Part shown: positions 62,584 through 64,000 of the stretch, one piece after another | Position numbering within the stretch: the first letter of the stretch is position 1 | Layout of the letters: each line of letters starts with the position of its first letter | From: Nocardioides phosphati | GTDB lineage: Bacteria > Actinomycetota > Actinomycetes > Propionibacteriales > Nocardioidaceae | Reading direction: 5' to 3' | DNA length: 64,000 nucleotides | Assembly (NCBI RefSeq): GCF_014646375.1 | Contig: NZ_BMNI01000002.1 | Coordinates: forward strand, 248,001 to 312,000 | Program-made: the position numbers and the translations under genes | The notes under the pieces: model-generated | Seen by the model: the letters and a program-made list of their open reading frames with translations, nothing else | What the model was told of the DNA's origin: nothing | Database searches by the model: none

Positions 62584-63696
62584 ATGACCGAGAAGTCCCC
62601 CGTCGTGCCCGGTTCCGCCACCCCCTCGACTCCCCCGCCCGTACGCCGGCCCGCGACCGTCGCGGTCCACGCCGGGCGCCCCGAGCGCAAGCCGGACGCG
62701 CCGTTCAACGAGCCGATCGCGATGGCGTCGGTCTACGTCGCGGGTGGCGACATGGAGTACGGCCGCTACGGCAACCCGACGTGGACGGCGTTCGAGGAGG
62801 CGCTGGGGGCGCTCGAGGGTGGGCGGTGCCTGTCGTTCGCGAGCGGCCTTGCGGCGGTCGCCTGCGTGCTCGACCTCGTCGGCCAGGACGCCACGGTGGT
62901 CATGCCCCGACACTCCTACCAGGGCACCATCATGCAGCTCGGTGACCTCGAGGCCCGCGGGCGCCTCAAGGGCGTGCTCGTCGACATCGAGGACACCGAC
63001 GCCGTGATCGCCGCCTGCGAGGACGCCGCGCTGGTCTGGCTCGAGTCGCCGACCAACCCGGCGCTCGAGGTGGCCGACATCGCCGCGATCACTCGCGCGG
63101 CCCACGACGCGGGGGCCTACGTGGTCGTCGACAACACCTTCGCCACTCCCCTGCTGCAGCAGCCGCTGCTCGATGACGTCGACCTGGTCCTGCACTCGGC
63201 CACGAAGTACATCGCCGGCCACAGTGACGTGCTCATGGGTGCCCTCGTGACGCGCGACGACCAGCTCTTCGACGTACTCAAGAAGCGGCGCGACCTGACC
63301 GGCGCCGTCCCCGGGCCGATGGAGGCGTGGCTGGCACTGCGTGGCCTGCGCACCCTCCACCTGCGGGTCGAGCGGGCCCAGGCCAACGCGCAGGAGCTCG
63401 TCGCGCGGCTGGGTGAGCACCCGGCTGTCGCGAAGGTCCGCTACCCCGGCTTCGGCGCCGTGATCGGCGTGGAGTTCGCCCAGGGCGTCCTCGCGGCCGA
63501 GCTGCTCGTGCAGAAGACGAAGCTCTGGGTCCACGCCACCTCGCTCGGCGGCGTGGAGTCGACGTTCGAGCGGCGGCGCCGGTGGAAGACCGAGTCGCAG
63601 ACGATCCCCGAGGACCTGGTCCGGATGAGCGTCGGCATCGAGGACGTCGAGGACCTCTGGGAGGACCTGCGCGTCGCCCTCGACACCCTGGTCTGA
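62584..63696 (+). CDS. Cys/Met-metabolism PLP-dependent enzyme (cystathionine gamma-synthase/lyase-like)
   Basis: A 370-residue fold-type I PLP enzyme of the Cys/Met-metabolism family. The cofactor lysine is in SATKYIAGHSDVLMG; other blocks are YGRYGNPTW, SFASGLAAVACVL and VDNTFATPLLQQP. Compared with MetB/MetC it is shorter: the region after VRYPG lacks the usual HPQHELA loop, and after LGGVES it reads TFERRRRWKTES instead of the HPAxMTH motif. The last part SVGIEDVEDLWEDL is standard. The exact reaction is uncertain. The start is ATG 62584. Confidence 0.87.
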   Translation: MTEKSPVVPGSATPSTPPPVRRPATVAVHAGRPERKPDAPFNEPIAMASVYVAGGDMEYGRYGNPTWTAFEEALGALEGGRCLSFASGLAAVACVLDLVGQDATVVMPRHSYQGTIMQLGDLEARGRLKGVLVDIEDTDAVIAACEDAALVWLESPTNPALEVADIAAITRAAHDAGAYVVVDNTFATPLLQQPLLDDVDLVLHSATKYIAGHSDVLMGALVTRDDQLFDVLKKRRDLTGAVPGPMEAWLALRGLRTLHLRVERAQANAQELVARLGEHPAVAKVRYPGFGAVIGVEFAQGVLAAELLVQKTKLWVHATSLGGVESTFERRRRWKTESQTIPEDLVRMSVGIEDVEDLWEDLRVALDTLV

Positions 63697-63717
63697 GGCT
63701 GGCCGGGGCCGGCTCGC

Positions 63718-64000
63718 TCAGTCGGTCTCGGCCTTGGTGTCGCGCTGGATGAACGCCTGCATCATGTCGGTGGCGGTGAGGCGGCCGGCGACGACGGCGT
63801 CGACGTGCTCGGCGATGGGGGCGTCGACGCCGGTCTGCGCGGCGAGGGCGAGGAGCGAGGAGCACGACTTCGCCCCCTCGGCGACCTGGCGGGTCGAGGC
63901 GTAGATCTCCTCGGTCGTCAGGCCCCGGCCGAGCTTCTCGCCGAAGGTGCGGTTGCGCGACAGCGGGGAGGAGCAGGTGGCGACGAGGTCGCCGAGGCCG
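63718..64000 (-). CDS. gpsA: NAD(P)H-dependent glycerol-3-phosphate dehydrogenase, C-terminal part
   Basis: The visible 94 codons are the C-terminus of GpsA, which reduces dihydroxyacetone phosphate to sn-glycerol-3-phosphate for phospholipid synthesis. The family block GLGDLVATCSSPLSRNRTFG lies right at the window edge, followed by VAEGAKSCSSLLALA and an Ala-rich C-terminal helix ending IQRDTKAETD. The rest of the gene lies beyond the window. It is convergent with the PLP enzyme gene, with 21 bases between stops. Confidence 0.92.
   Translation of the reverse strand, partial: GLGDLVATCSSPLSRNRTFGEKLGRGLTTEEIYASTRQVAEGAKSCSSLLALAAQTGVDAPIAEHVDAVVAGRLTATDMMQAFIQRDTKAETD

Overview
The window is a contiguous piece of chromosome from a high-GC (roughly 70% by eye) actinobacterium, most likely Nocardioides or another member of the Propionibacteriales. 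The evidence is the strong G/C third-position bias, frequent GTG/TTG starts, ATGA/GTGA start-stop overlaps, and actinobacterial gene order (rplS-lepB-rnhB-DUF2469-YraN-comM-dprA; coaD-DUF177-rpmF-rnc-mutM; smc-ftsY; amtB-glnB-glnD-ffh). Nearly all of it is vertically inherited core genome on the minus strand. I see no rRNA, tRNA, CRISPR array, insertion sequence or prophage.

Layout. 1-4280: MoxR ATPase / DUF58 / paired von Willebrand A membrane proteins (Bat-like operon, leftmost gene cut by the window). 4330-9758: a GT4 glycosyltransferase, an SRPBCC protein, rlmN, a tandem-META lipoprotein, cdsA and frr. 9820-12447: pyrH, tsf and rpsB, separated by strong hairpins. 12867-17869: M23 peptidase, a small hypothetical gene, a XerC-like recombinase, dprA, comM and YraN. 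18026-20151: an isolated TadE/TadG-like pair. 20299-22574: DUF2469, rnhB, lepB, rplS. 22803-26419: a Fic protein, amtB1 and a lower-GC orphan secreted protein. 26546-32306: trmD fused to a GNAT domain, rimM, khpA, rpsP, an amidohydrolase, an NYN protein and ffh. 32366-36816: a nitrogen-control block of glnD, glnB, amtB2 and a second P-II gene.

36922-43077 is the main accessory-looking block: two glycosyltransferases diverging from an acyltransferase-3/SGNH protein and a sulfotransferase, which reads as a small surface-glycan decoration island. 43115-58291 returns to core functions: ftsY, smc, an MFS transporter, a rhomboid-like protein, mutM, rnc, rpmF, DUF177, coaD, rsmD, recG and a DAK2-type kinase. 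58530-64000: rpmB, thiL, a stand-alone RAM domain, a DUF3515 lipoprotein, ddl, pyrE, a Cys/Met-metabolism PLP enzyme and the 3' part of gpsA.

How the parts connect. amtB1, amtB2 and the second P-II gene each have GTnAC-n6-GAAAC-like arrays upstream that fit the actinobacterial nitrogen regulator GlnR, so ammonium uptake, P-II signalling and GlnD look like one regulon. rpsP/khpA/rimM/trmD, rpsB/tsf/pyrH/frr and rplS/lepB are translation and envelope operons interrupted by internal hairpins. The observations I rate highest are the Glu in place of the first twin-His residue in AmtB2, the TrmD-GNAT fusion, an over-represented octamer CGGCGTAC (about 60 copies by hand count), the orphan four-cysteine secreted protein, and the glycan island. 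I did not find a clear new defence or mobile system.
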